In this document: positions 16,312 through 24,443 of the stretch, one piece after another
Numbering within the stretch: the first letter of the stretch is position 1
How the letters are laid out: each line of letters begins with the position of its first letter
Origin: an uncultured Dehalococcoidia bacterium
Lineage (GTDB): Bacteria; Chloroflexota; Dehalococcoidia; Lucifugimonadales; CAJWER01
Assembly (NCBI GenBank): GCA_958296115.1
Contig: OY282442.1
Coordinates: 2,338,943 to 2,402,942 of the forward strand
Direction: 5' to 3'
Length of the DNA: 64,000 nucleotides
The notes under the pieces: model-generated
Seen by the model: the letters and a program-made list of their open reading frames with translations, nothing else
The model's database searches: none
Told to the model about the DNA's origin: nothing
Made by a program: the position numbers and the translations under genes

Positions 16312-17570
16312 GCTTGACGCTCAGGAACGCGGCGTATGCGGACATGGCCTGGCTGGCGCTGATGTCGCTCATGCTCTTCGTGCTGTTGCTGCCAATATCC
16401 AGCTACGTGGCCGCGCTCCCGCTCATCAAGGACGAATGGGGGCTGAACAACACCCAGGCGGGCGGCATCTACTCCGCCTATCTCACCGGCTACGCGCTGT
16501 CTGCCCTCCTCGTGATGCCCCTGACCGACCGGGTGGGGCCCAGGCGCATCCTTGCGGCATCCGCCTCGCTGTCCATCGCCGCCCACGCGCTGTTCCCGCT
16601 GGCCGCCGGGGGCGTCACGGGGGCGCTTATCCTGAGGGCGCTGGCGGGGGTGGGACTGGTGGGGATGTACATGCCGGGCCTTCGGATCATCGCGGAGAGA
16701 TTCGCGGGGAGCCGGCGCGGCGCGGCTGTGGGACTGTACGTCACGGCGCAATACGCCGCAAACAGCGGCTCGCTGGCGGTCACAGGGCTGCTGATGGCCT
16801 ACCTAGAGTGGAGGGACGCATACTTGGTCATGTCGCTGGCGGCTGCCGCCGGACTGCCCATGGCGTTGCTGCTGCTTCGCGGACACGGCGGCAGCGCTCA
16901 GCCCGGTATCTCGGGCCGCCTCGACCTCGCGGTCTTCAAGAACGCCGCGGCGGTGTATCTCATACTGGGCTACGCCCTTCACGCGCTGCAGCTCTTCGCC
17001 GCCCGCGTCTGGCTGCCCGCGTTCCTGGTGGGGGCGCTGATTGTCAAGGGCGTGAGCGCCTCCGACGCGGCGGTCGACGGCGCGGCCATCGGAGGGCTTG
17101 CGCTGATGACCGGGGCGATAGGGCCTCTCATTGGCGGCGCAGTGTCCGACAGGTGGGGCCGGGCCGCGTCGGCTTCTGCCATATTCGCGCTAAGCGGTTG
17201 CTGCGCCTGGGTCATCGGCTGGACGGTTGGGTTGCCCATGCCAGCGATAGTAACCATCAGCGCCATATACGGCTGGGCAATAGCGGCTGACTCTGCCGTG
17301 TACTCGACGGGCATCGTGGAGGTATCGCCGCCGTCCGCGCTGGGATCGACCATGGCCGTACAGGCGTCGGTGGGACTGTTGGGCGGGGTGGCCGGGCCGA
17401 TTATGTTCGGCGGCATTCTGGACCTCGCGCCGGCGGGCGTCGAGTGGCCCGCCGCATTCTCCTCGCTGGGCGTCGTCGCAGTGATAGCAGTCGTGGGGAT
17501 GCAGCGCCTCCGCCTAGCCCAAGGCGTCCCGCTCGCCAGCGACCTCGACAATGCCGCGTCGCCGCGATGA
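16308..17570 (+). CDS. Major facilitator superfamily transporter
   Basis: 420 residues with twelve predicted membrane helices. The MFS loop 2-3 motif reads YALSALLVMPLTDRVGPRRI, and the corresponding second-half motif reads GGAVSDRWGRAASAS. Loop 4 contains GMYMPGLRIIAERF. Substrate unknown; the fold fits CynX/NarK-like or sugar-acid carriers. Start is TTG at 16308, overlapping the TPR stop. The next gene, the OsmC-family selenoprotein, begins 22 bases downstream, so TPR, transporter and OsmC protein probably form an operon. Confidence 0.88.
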   Translation: MSLTLRNAAYADMAWLALMSLMLFVLLLPISSYVAALPLIKDEWGLNNTQAGGIYSAYLTGYALSALLVMPLTDRVGPRRILAASASLSIAAHALFPLAAGGVTGALILRALAGVGLVGMYMPGLRIIAERFAGSRRGAAVGLYVTAQYAANSGSLAVTGLLMAYLEWRDAYLVMSLAAAAGLPMALLLLRGHGGSAQPGISGRLDLAVFKNAAAVYLILGYALHALQLFAARVWLPAFLVGALIVKGVSASDAAVDGAAIGGLALMTGAIGPLIGGAVSDRWGRAASASAIFALSGCCAWVIGWTVGLPMPAIVTISAIYGWAIAADSAVYSTGIVEVSPPSALGSTMAVQASVGLLGGVAGPIMFGGILDLAPAGVEWPAAFSSLGVVAVIAVVGMQRLRLAQGVPLASDLDNAASPR

Positions 17571-17592
17571 GACCATTAGGAGGCATGGACGT

Positions 17593-18006
17593 ATGAAGAC
17601 CGTCACCGTGAAGAGCCTGGAGAACCTGCGGCAGCTTGTCGTAACCAGCAGCCACGCCTTCGTCGCCGACGAGCCGGAGGACAGGGGAGACGACCTGGGT
17701 CCAAGCCCATACGAGCTGCTGCTGGCGTCGCTGGGGACCTGAACGGCCATGACTATCCTCCTGTATTGTCGGAGGAAGGAATGGCCCGTCGAGGGCGTAA
17801 CAGTTGAGTGCAGCCACCGCCGCGCGGCAGGTGGCGAGGCCGAGGGCCCATACGATGAGATCCGCTGCCGCATCCTCCTCGAAGGGAACATCACGGACGA
17901 GCGGCGAGACCGCATCCTGCGGATAGCCGGACGCTGCCCCGTGCGCCGTACCCTGGAATCTAAGCCGCGCATAGTGGAGGAGATCGAGGTAGTGAGCCGC
18001 CCCTAG
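17593..18006 (+). CDS. OsmC-family selenoprotein (in-frame UGA at catalytic Cys)
   Basis: 137 residues when the TGA at 17740-17742 is read as selenocysteine 50. The sequence around it, GPSPYELLLASLGT-Sec-TAMT, aligns Sec with the peroxidatic Cys of OsmC/Ohr-like proteins (usual form ALGACTAMT). The second conserved site, GRCPVRRTL, gives Cys115 as resolving residue. The family reduces organic hydroperoxides. AGGAGG lies 9 bases before the ATG. A hairpin at 17756-17776 is a possible SECIS. Without recoding the gene looks like two fragments. The gene overlaps the convergent Nudix gene by 4 bases. Confidence 0.9.
17756..17776 (+). promoter_or_regulatory. Candidate bacterial SECIS hairpin in OsmC-family gene
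   Basis: TCCTCC (17756-17761), a 9-base loop with UG and GU steps, and GGAGGA (17771-17776) form a 6-bp stem starting 13 bases after the UGA. It is weaker than the selD hairpin but correctly placed. Confidence 0.5.
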
Positions 18007-18494
18007 CCAGCCAAGGCGCGCCAGTCGGCCAGTATCCGCTCGTCGTGAGGGAATGGGAGCGGCGGCAGCTCGTCCGGGTCGAACAGCGCCGCGTCAACCG
18101 CGTCGTGGCCGGCCTCGAGCCTGCCGCCTACCACCGCCCCCTCGTACACGACGAGCACGACGGGGTTGCCCGCGCCGGAATATACGCCGACGAGCCGACC
18201 CGGCTTGGCGTCCAGTCCCGTCTCCTCCTTGAACTCGCGTGCCGCCGCGTCTTCGACCGACTCGCCCCTATCTACGAACCCGGACGGAAACGCCCATCTG
18301 CCCAACGCAGGCTCTATCCCGCGCTTGACGAGCGCGAGCTTGCCGTCCACGAGGGCCAGAAGGGCCGCGGCGACCTTCGGGTCCAGGAACGCCGTCCGGC
18401 CGCACCCGCCGCAATGACGGCGCGGCTTCCCGTCAACCAGCCTGTCACCCAGCTCATGGCCGCAAGCTTGGCAGAAGCGCATCTCCTCAGTCAT
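18003..18494 (-). CDS. Nudix hydrolase with N-terminal zinc ribbon
   Basis: 163 residues from the ATG at 18494. A zinc ribbon (CQACGHE ... HCGGCG) at residues 7-31 precedes a Nudix fold with a perfect box, GFVDRGESVEDAAAREFKEETGL. The layout is like NudC/YfcD-type small Nudix enzymes, which hydrolyse nucleoside diphosphates linked to another group, possibly NADH or ADP-ribose. No Shine-Dalgarno is visible; a TGTACT box ends 8 bases upstream, so it may be leaderless. It is convergent with the OsmC-family gene. Confidence 0.9.
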   Translation of the reverse strand: MTEEMRFCQACGHELGDRLVDGKPRRHCGGCGRTAFLDPKVAAALLALVDGKLALVKRGIEPALGRWAFPSGFVDRGESVEDAAAREFKEETGLDAKPGRLVGVYSGAGNPVVLVVYEGAVVGGRLEAGHDAVDAALFDPDELPPLPFPHDERILADWRALAG

Positions 18495-18526
18495 GGGGAA
18501 AGAGTACAGGGGTTGGCCGCTGGTGG

Positions 18527-18610
18527 CTAGTACTCCGTCCATCCAAATATGACGGGCAGGCAGTCCCGCCTTATCCCCTCCCTTGACGTGAGAGGGCTAG
18601 GGTGAGGGTG
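18527..18610. repeat. Partial copy of the CTAGTACT-bounded mini-element
   Basis: CTAGTACT at 18527-18534 and the following stretch (CCGTCCAT, a variable A/T spacer, then GACGGGCAGGCAGTCCCGCC and a REP-like unit) match 52803-52895 closely. The right-hand CTAGTACT arm found there is absent, so this copy is truncated or merged into the larger repeat that follows. Confidence 0.6.
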
Positions 18611-18629
18611 CCTCCCCGGCCTTGTCCCA

Positions 18630-19275
18630 AAAGGACCGCAGGCGTCCCGCCTGCATCCCCAATCCCGAAAATTGCCCCAAAATTGCCCCATAGCGCCCCT
18701 TGACACCGCGAGAACAGCCGTGCTAGTCTGGTAGACGGCCCGAAGGGACGTACCCCAAACGGGCACAGAGCCACCTCTACCAAATCTTCAGGGTATTCAT
18801 GCCGCCGCTGTTGTTGGGACGGGGCCCCCGCGGTATGAGAAGGCCGCTCTGTGTTTCGGCGTCTCGACAGGAGGACGCAGCGCTAAATGTGCCTCCCCCG
18901 TTCCAGGTGCGGACTCTCGGACGACCGGGAGGACCGTAGCCAGCGCAGCCCGACGCCTTGGCGGGTGGAAGGAACAAGCGCGAAACGCAGGCGGTCCCGC
19001 AAGGGCCCGTCAGCCGTCCGAGAAAGTTAGAGGAGGGGCTGCATCCCCAGTGTCGGCGGGCGATCGACGTCGGCATCCTCGAAGCAAGTACCGGAGTCAC
19101 TGCCTTGCAAGGCAAACTCATCTCCCGCGAGAGCGGGGGAACCAGGAGTAGACAGGACGCGGGTCGCAAGACCCGCCAAGTACCCTCTCCCTCACGGGGA
19201 AAGGGCCAGGGTGAGGGCAAAAGCCCCGCCCTGCGTCCCCTCCCCCTAGGGAAAGGGCCAGGATAAGGGCGATTC
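18630..19275 (+). repeat. Large interspersed repeat, copy B (candidate structured RNA element)
   Basis: Inverted relative to copy A (5700-6350) and about 13 kb away. In this orientation it begins with the GCAGGCG hairpin (18638-18654) and a G/C-plus-A tract, then TTGACA-18-TAGTCT (18700-18729). A core of about 370 bases (18890-19260) follows with stems such as GGGG-CTGCAT-CCCC, TGCC-TTGCAA-GGCA, CTCCCGC-GAGA-GCGGGGG and GCGGGTC-GCAA-GACCCGC. In the GAGA-capped stem a U-A pair of copy A is U-G here, which preserves pairing. No protein family is recognisable. The rest of the gap to 19485 shows nothing I can name. Confidence 0.7.
18700..18729 (+). promoter_or_regulatory. Promoter-like site inside repeat copy B
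   Basis: TTGACA (18700-18705), an 18-base spacer and TAGTCT (18724-18729) point into the hairpin-rich core, as in copy A. Confidence 0.5.
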
Positions 19276-19485
19276 AGGCCGGCTAGAACCCGCCAGAGCG
19301 CCAACCGAAAGGAGATAGCGAAGGCTAACTGACAGAGGACGAGGCGAATCCCTCTCCTGGTGAAGAAAATCCAGGCGGGAGACACGTAGGGGCAACCCCA
19401 AGCGGGTTGGCCCTAGTTCACGTTGGGATCCGCCTACCAAGGATGAACAAGATGCGATTGCCCTGTGCTGGCGGCTAGGGGGAGT

Positions 19486-19515
19486 TTGACCAGAGCCCGG
19501 AGGCGTGTCTATAAT
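19486..19515 (+). promoter_or_regulatory. Sigma70-type promoter for aldolase gene
   Basis: TTGACC (19486-19491), an 18-base spacer and a perfect TATAAT (19510-19515) lie 34 bases before the ATG at 19550. The leader contains an AGAGGGG ribosome site. Confidence 0.75.
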
Positions 19516-19549
19516 CGGGGCCGCTTCGATATTGAAAGAGGGGTGAGGC

Positions 19550-20317
19550 ATGGCAGATCTCAGGCCCAACAGGGTGAAGCGAAAGCTGGCGGACGGCGAG
19601 GTCGCGCTCATCGTCCAGGGCGAATTGACGCCCGACATGGTCGAGTTCTTCGGACCGCTGGGCTTCGACGGCATCTGGATCGAAGGCGAGCACGGACCAG
19701 TCGATTTCGCCGACATACGCGATTTCACCAGGGCCGCCGACCTCTGGGGCATGACCTCCGTAGCCCGCGTCAACCTGAACCTCCCAGGCGTCATCTACCG
19801 CACCCTCGACCAGGGCGCGCAGGCCGTCGTCGTCCCGCACGTCAACACCGCAGACGAGGCGCGGGCCGTCTTGGACGCCGCCAAGTTCGCCCCAATCGGC
19901 TCCCGGGGCTCGTACATGAGCCGACAGGGAATAGGCGTTGATGATTACTATGCAAAGGCCAACGACGAGACGATGACCATGATCCTCATAGAGGACATCA
20001 TCGCCGTGAACAATCTGGACGAGATACTGGCGGTGGACATAGACGTCTTCTTCGTGGCCCCAGGCGACCTGGCCCAGAGCATGGGCTATCCGGGAGGGTA
20101 TGGCCACCCAGAAGTGCAGCAGGTCATAGACAGCTCAATCGCGCGTATCGCCGCGGCCGGCCGAGTCGCGGGCGCCCTTGCCGCCGACGCCTCGGTGGCA
20201 AGCTACATCGAAAAGGGCGCCCGACTCGTCAGCGTCGGATACAACCAGTGGCTGGCGGACGGAGCGGCGGCATACCTCGCCAGGGCCCGCGCCGCCATCG
20301 CCGAGCGGACAAGCTGA
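19550..20317 (+). CDS. HpcH/HpaI-family aldolase
   Basis: 255 residues. The barrel carries GFDGIWIEGEHGPVDF (metal-binding Glu and the general-base region), VARVN, VVVPHVNTADEA with the substrate loop, and MILIEDIIAVNNLDEIL. Class II pyruvate-type aldolases of this family cleave 2-keto-3-deoxy sugar acids or 4-hydroxy-2-oxo acids to pyruvate plus an aldehyde, using a divalent metal. Here the usual GARG...R loop reads GSRGSYMSR. Which hydroxy-oxo acid is used is unknown. It has its own promoter and overlaps the following AlkZ-like gene. Confidence 0.9.
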   Translation: MADLRPNRVKRKLADGEVALIVQGELTPDMVEFFGPLGFDGIWIEGEHGPVDFADIRDFTRAADLWGMTSVARVNLNLPGVIYRTLDQGAQAVVVPHVNTADEARAVLDAAKFAPIGSRGSYMSRQGIGVDDYYAKANDETMTMILIEDIIAVNNLDEILAVDIDVFFVAPGDLAQSMGYPGGYGHPEVQQVIDSSIARIAAAGRVAGALAADASVASYIEKGARLVSVGYNQWLADGAAAYLARARAAIAERTS

Positions 20318-21426
20318 CCATACCCCTGGCCGCCGACCGAGCGCGTCGCCTCCGTCTCCGGGCCCAGGGCCTCGACGCCAAGCGCACCGCGAGCGTCGCA
20401 GAGGTCGCGGCAGGCTGCGGCGGCATACAGGCGCAGGACGCCGTGGCGGAGTCTCTGGCGGTCCGCGCGCGCGCCGACGGGCTGACGTCCAGTGATGTCC
20501 GGGACGCCCGAGCTGTCCGGCGATCCGTCGTTCGCACCTGGGCCATGCGCGGCACGATGCACCTCGTCGACTCAGAGGATGCCGGCTGGCTGCTGCAGCT
20601 GCTCGGCCCCACGATGATCAGGAAGAGCCGCAGCCGTCACCGCGAGCTCGGCATCACCGACAAGATAGGCGAAAGGGCCGTCGCCGCCATGCAGGATATG
20701 CTGGGCAGGAACGGCCCTATGAGCCGGGCCGCCATAGCGCTCCGCCTCGCGCCAATGGGAATACCCGTCGAAGGCCAGGCAATTCACCACCTGGTCAGGC
20801 TCGCGGCTCTCGAAGGCGTCGTATGCTTCGGCCCGGACAATGGCGGCGAAAAGACCTACGACCTGCTGCGCCGATGGCCCGCGGCCGACCGCGCGGTGGA
20901 CGACCCGCAGGCCGAGCTCGCACGCAGGTACTTGCGAGCTTACGGCCCAGCCGGCCCGGAGGACATGGCGGCATGGTCTGGGCTGCCCCTGAAAACGGCC
21001 CGCGCGGCTTTCGACAGGATAGACGGCGAGCTCATCGAGGTCGTCATCGGCGGCTCGCCGTCCTGGATGCTCGAAAGCCGCGCCCATTGGCTGGACGACA
21101 CGCCATCGGACGCCCTCGCCGTCCGGCTGCTGCCCGCATTCGACACGTACCTACTGGGATACAAGGACCGAGACTTGGGCGCGCCCGCCGAATATGCCCG
21201 CCGTATCCACCCCGGCGGCGGAATCATACGCCCGGCGCTCATGGTGGACGGGCGGGCGCTCGGAACCTGGATGAGGAATAGGAGAGGTCAGCGGCTTGCC
21301 ATAACGGTGAAGGCGTTCAGGGACCTGCCGGCCGAGATCATTCCAGCCCTCGAGGACGAGGCCGCGGACATCGGACGATTCCTCGGTATGCCTGCCGCCC
21401 TGAGCGTCGTCCCGGGTAGCATATGA
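20248..21426 (+). CDS. Winged-helix (HTH_42) protein, AlkZ-like putative DNA glycosylase
   Basis: 392 residues from the only available ATG, but conserved sequence starts at LTIPLAADRARRLRL. The in-frame CTG at 20314 forms CTGA with the aldolase stop, so it may be the true start. The family signature QxQ is present as IQAQDA (Q39 and Q41 from the CTG), close to Q37/Q39 of E. coli YcaQ/AlkZ, a glycosylase that unhooks interstrand crosslinks. RTWAMRGTMHL, SRAAIALRLAP and LLPAFDTYLLGYKDRD are further family motifs. Enzymatic activity is inferred from the motif. Confidence 0.8.
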   Translation: MAGGRSGGIPRQGPRRHRRADKLTIPLAADRARRLRLRAQGLDAKRTASVAEVAAGCGGIQAQDAVAESLAVRARADGLTSSDVRDARAVRRSVVRTWAMRGTMHLVDSEDAGWLLQLLGPTMIRKSRSRHRELGITDKIGERAVAAMQDMLGRNGPMSRAAIALRLAPMGIPVEGQAIHHLVRLAALEGVVCFGPDNGGEKTYDLLRRWPAADRAVDDPQAELARRYLRAYGPAGPEDMAAWSGLPLKTARAAFDRIDGELIEVVIGGSPSWMLESRAHWLDDTPSDALAVRLLPAFDTYLLGYKDRDLGAPAEYARRIHPGGGIIRPALMVDGRALGTWMRNRRGQRLAITVKAFRDLPAEIIPALEDEAADIGRFLGMPAALSVVPGSI

Positions 21427-21483
21427 TCAAGCCGCATCACCATTGCAACCTCGCCATTCGAAGGTTGAGCGGGAGGGCAGCGC

Positions 21484-22806
21484 ATGGCAATGCTTGACGT
21501 GTCGGCGCTTCTCGAACGCCGCCTGAGCCCGGGATACTGGTCCCTCCTCGCGCGGGTATCGGAGGCTGCCGCCGACGCGGGCGTGCGGGCCTACCTCGTC
21601 GGCGGCTCCGTCAGGGACATGCTCTTGGGCAGCGCCCCGGCCGAGATGGACTTGGCGATTGCCGGCGGTCCGGATGATACCCTGGACTCTCTGGCGGCCA
21701 GGCTCGGCGGCGCAGTCAGGTCCGCGTCCCAGTTCGGCACTGCCATGATCGAGTCGAGCGGAATCCTCTTCGACGTTGTGCGGACACGACGGGAGTCCTA
21801 CTCCCGACCCGGGGCCCTGCCTACGGTCGAGTTCACGAGCTCCATCGAGGAGGATCTGCCGCGTCGGGACTTCACGATGAACGCCGTTGCGGTCTCCTTG
21901 GACCGCGATAGCTGGGGGGCACTCCTCGACCCATTCGACGGACGGCGCGATCTGGAGGCCAAGCAGGTGCGCGTCCTGCATCCGCGAAGCTTCGTAGATG
22001 ACCCCACGCGCATCCTGCGCGCGGCGAGGTACGCAGCCCGGCTGGGGTTTGGGTTCGAGGATGAGACTGCGAGGCTGCTCACCGACGGCCTGGGCTACCT
22101 CGGCGCGGTCAGCGGCGACCGAATACGCCGCGAGCTCGAGCGCATCTTTGCGGAGGACCGGGTGGCCGCCATCCTCGAGCTCGCCGAAGAGCGCGGCTTG
22201 CCGAGGGCGATACACCCGGCCCTCACCCTTGGCGGCCCCTTGGCGGCCCGGCTGGGGGATGGCGCGGCCCCGTCTCCAGCCGCGCTTCTCGCCGCCCTCG
22301 CGTTTCACGCAAGTGACGCCGCCAGGGACGGGCTTGCCCAGAGGATGCGCCTCGTCTCGGACTGGGCGCAGGCCGTGCGCGGCGTGGGGAAGGTCAAGGC
22401 GCGCTTCGGGCCGCTCAGCCGCGCCGAGCTGGACGCAAGCGACCTCTACGCGCTGATGGCCGACGTCCACGACGGCGCGGCTGAGGCGTGCGCCCTTGCG
22501 ACCGACGACGACTGCATACACCAGAGGATCCAGCGCTTCCGCCGCGACCTGCGCGGCGTCCGCCCCATCCTGGACGGCCGGGACGTTATGGCTCTGGGCG
22601 TCCCCGCAGGCTCGCCTGTGGGGGAGATGCTGCATGCCCTGCTGAACGCACGCCTCGATGGTCTCGTCTCCAGCGGGGAGGACGAGAAGCGCTTCGTCCG
22701 CCAGCGGCTTGGGGCGGCGTCCTCCACACCCCCTTCACACACCCGCCATTCTACCGCTACAATAGCAGCCGACTCGAAGTATCCACCTATTGGAGGCCAT
22801 CCTTGA
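21484..22806 (+). CDS. cca: CCA tRNA nucleotidyltransferase / poly(A) polymerase family
   Basis: 440 residues. The class II nucleotidyltransferase head has LVGGSVRDMLLG with the metal-binding pair in AEMDLAIAG, then FDVVRTRRESYSRPGALP and LPRRDFTMNA. The neck reads DPTRILRAARYAARLGFGFE and is followed by a helical tail. These enzymes add or repair the 3'-CCA end of tRNA; since the tRNA-Sec gene here ends CCG, a CCA-adding activity is needed. The family also contains A-adding and poly(A) enzymes, so exact specificity is open. The stop overlaps a TTG of the next ORF. Confidence 0.9.
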   Translation: MAMLDVSALLERRLSPGYWSLLARVSEAAADAGVRAYLVGGSVRDMLLGSAPAEMDLAIAGGPDDTLDSLAARLGGAVRSASQFGTAMIESSGILFDVVRTRRESYSRPGALPTVEFTSSIEEDLPRRDFTMNAVAVSLDRDSWGALLDPFDGRRDLEAKQVRVLHPRSFVDDPTRILRAARYAARLGFGFEDETARLLTDGLGYLGAVSGDRIRRELERIFAEDRVAAILELAEERGLPRAIHPALTLGGPLAARLGDGAAPSPAALLAALAFHASDAARDGLAQRMRLVSDWAQAVRGVGKVKARFGPLSRAELDASDLYALMADVHDGAAEACALATDDDCIHQRIQRFRRDLRGVRPILDGRDVMALGVPAGSPVGEMLHALLNARLDGLVSSGEDEKRFVRQRLGAASSTPPSHTRHSTATIAADSKYPPIGGHP

Positions 22807-22823
22807 ATCGGCTCCGGAGAAAC

Positions 22824-23333
22824 ATGTCCCCTAGGGCTGCGTGGCAGACACTCGCCCTTGTCCTCATCCTCACATCCATACTCGCGTCGGCGGCCTGCGG
22901 GTCGGCGGCCCCGGCCATGATGTCCTTCCCAGACTCTCCGCCTCCGCCAGCCCCGGCCCCCTCCAATCTTGTGGCTCTGAGCATGGCCTCCTACGTGACC
23001 GGCGACGCCGCCCTTGAGGCCGCCGCGCAGCTTGCCCCGGCCGACCCCGAAGGGACCCAGTTCGACGTCCGCATGCGAGACGAGGCCGGCAGCGGGGCAT
23101 ACGCCTTCGACCCAAGCGACCTCACATTCGACGTGGGCGACTCCATCAACTTCGTCATCGAATCCGAGACAGAGTTCCACACATTCACCGTCGAAGATCT
23201 CGACATAGACGCTTCCGCCGACGCCGGCCAGTCCCTCACGTTCAACTTCAAGTTCGACCGCGCCGGCGCCTTCGCCCTCATCTGCATCCCCCACGAAACA
23301 CAAGGCATGGTCGCAACCATAACCGTCCGCTGA
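22824..23333 (+). CDS. Cupredoxin-like (type I copper) lipoprotein
   Basis: 169 residues from the ATG at 22824, preceded by GGAGA; a TTG at 22803 is an alternative. The first 25 residues are a signal peptide ending in SAAC, a lipobox-like site. After a proline-rich linker the C-terminal 100 residues form a plastocyanin-like fold: FHTFTVEDLDI gives the first His, and CIPHETQGM gives Cys, His and Met in the C-x2-H-x4-M spacing of blue copper sites. It probably carries electrons outside the membrane. Partner oxidase or reductase is not in the window. Confidence 0.88.
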   Translation: MSPRAAWQTLALVLILTSILASAACGSAAPAMMSFPDSPPPPAPAPSNLVALSMASYVTGDAALEAAAQLAPADPEGTQFDVRMRDEAGSGAYAFDPSDLTFDVGDSINFVIESETEFHTFTVEDLDIDASADAGQSLTFNFKFDRAGAFALICIPHETQGMVATITVR

Positions 23334-23350
23334 CCCCGGGAGACTGCCCC

Positions 23351-24442
23351 ATGCACAAGGCGTTCACCGACTCCCTCTTTCCAACGATGGTCGTCGGAAG
23401 CCTCCCGCGGCCCAGGTGGCTCCGCGACCTCGTGGAAGACCGAAAGGCCGGCCGGGTGTCCCACGAGCGCGCGGACGCCCTGATGGACGACGCGATCCCG
23501 TCCGCAATCCGTATGCAAGAACGCGCAGGCCTCGACTTCGTGTCCGACGGCGAGTGGAGGCGCGAGAGCTACGTCAAGGTCTTCGCCGACGCCGTGGACG
23601 GCTTCCAGAACGACCTCATCGAAGGCAGCCCTGGCAGGACGTCCAGCCTCAAGTACCCCGCCGTCGTCAGCCCGCTCCAGCCCAGGCGGCCCATCGCGGC
23701 GGGTGAAGCCGCATTCCTTCGACGCCGCGCCTCCGCCAAGACCATCGTCGCAATACCATCCCCCTATACCATCGGACGCAGGATGTGGAGTCCCGAGTGC
23801 TCCACCCGCGCATACCCGACGCGCGAAGAGTTCATGGACGCCTGCATCCCCATCGTCCGCGAGGAAGCCCAGCGACTCGCGGCCCTCGGAATAGACGCCA
23901 TTCAGATAGACGACCCTTGGCTCGCCCTCCTCGTGGACCCGGACTTCCGCAAGCGCGACGGCGTCGCCAACCTCGACCGCGAAATCGAGCTCTCGGCCAG
24001 ATGCGTCAACCAGGTCGCCGACGGCGTGGAAGGCGTACCAGTCAGCGTCCACTTCTGCCACGCGCACTTCGACCGACGGCATGGAACGACCGGCCCCTAT
24101 GACGTTATCATGGACGCTCTCCACGAAATGAGGGTAGAGCGATTCGCAATGGAATTCGCAACCCCGGACGCAGGCGGCATAGAGGTCCTCAAACGCTTCC
24201 CTGATGACAAGGCGCTCGGACTCGGCGTCATAGACCATACCGACCCTCGCGTCGAGACTCCCGAAGAGGTTGCCGCCCGCGCGGAGGCCGCCATGAGCTT
24301 CGTACCGAAGGAGCGCATCACACTGAACCCCGACTGCGGGTTCGCCCCGTCCAGCGTCAACCCGATGGACCTCGACGAGGCATACCTCAAGCTCAAGGCC
24401 ATGTGCGAAGGAGCCAAGCTCCTCCGGGATAGGCGCGGATGA
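23351..24442 (+). CDS. MetE C-terminal-like (cobalamin-independent methionine synthase family) protein
   Basis: 363 residues containing only the catalytic barrel. VVGSLPRPRWL, DFVSDGEWRRESY, IQIDDPWLALL, SVHFCHAHF (zinc His/Cys) and LNPDCGF (second Cys) are present. Full MetE is twice as long and uses methyl-tetrahydrofolate; single-domain relatives act in methyl transfer from other donors or as core MetE enzymes. The methyl donor here is unknown. It starts 17 bases after the cupredoxin and ends 1 base before cinA, so it sits in a plus-strand operon. Confidence 0.88.
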   Translation: MHKAFTDSLFPTMVVGSLPRPRWLRDLVEDRKAGRVSHERADALMDDAIPSAIRMQERAGLDFVSDGEWRRESYVKVFADAVDGFQNDLIEGSPGRTSSLKYPAVVSPLQPRRPIAAGEAAFLRRRASAKTIVAIPSPYTIGRRMWSPECSTRAYPTREEFMDACIPIVREEAQRLAALGIDAIQIDDPWLALLVDPDFRKRDGVANLDREIELSARCVNQVADGVEGVPVSVHFCHAHFDRRHGTTGPYDVIMDALHEMRVERFAMEFATPDAGGIEVLKRFPDDKALGLGVIDHTDPRVETPEEVAARAEAAMSFVPKERITLNPDCGFAPSSVNPMDLDEAYLKLKAMCEGAKLLRDRRG

Positions 24443-24443
24443 C

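Noticed and set aside
17749-18006. Separate short OsmC-like gene starting at ATG 17749
   Set aside because: It lacks the N-terminal half; the upstream frame supplies it after a single UGA at the catalytic codon, so the whole is one recoded gene.
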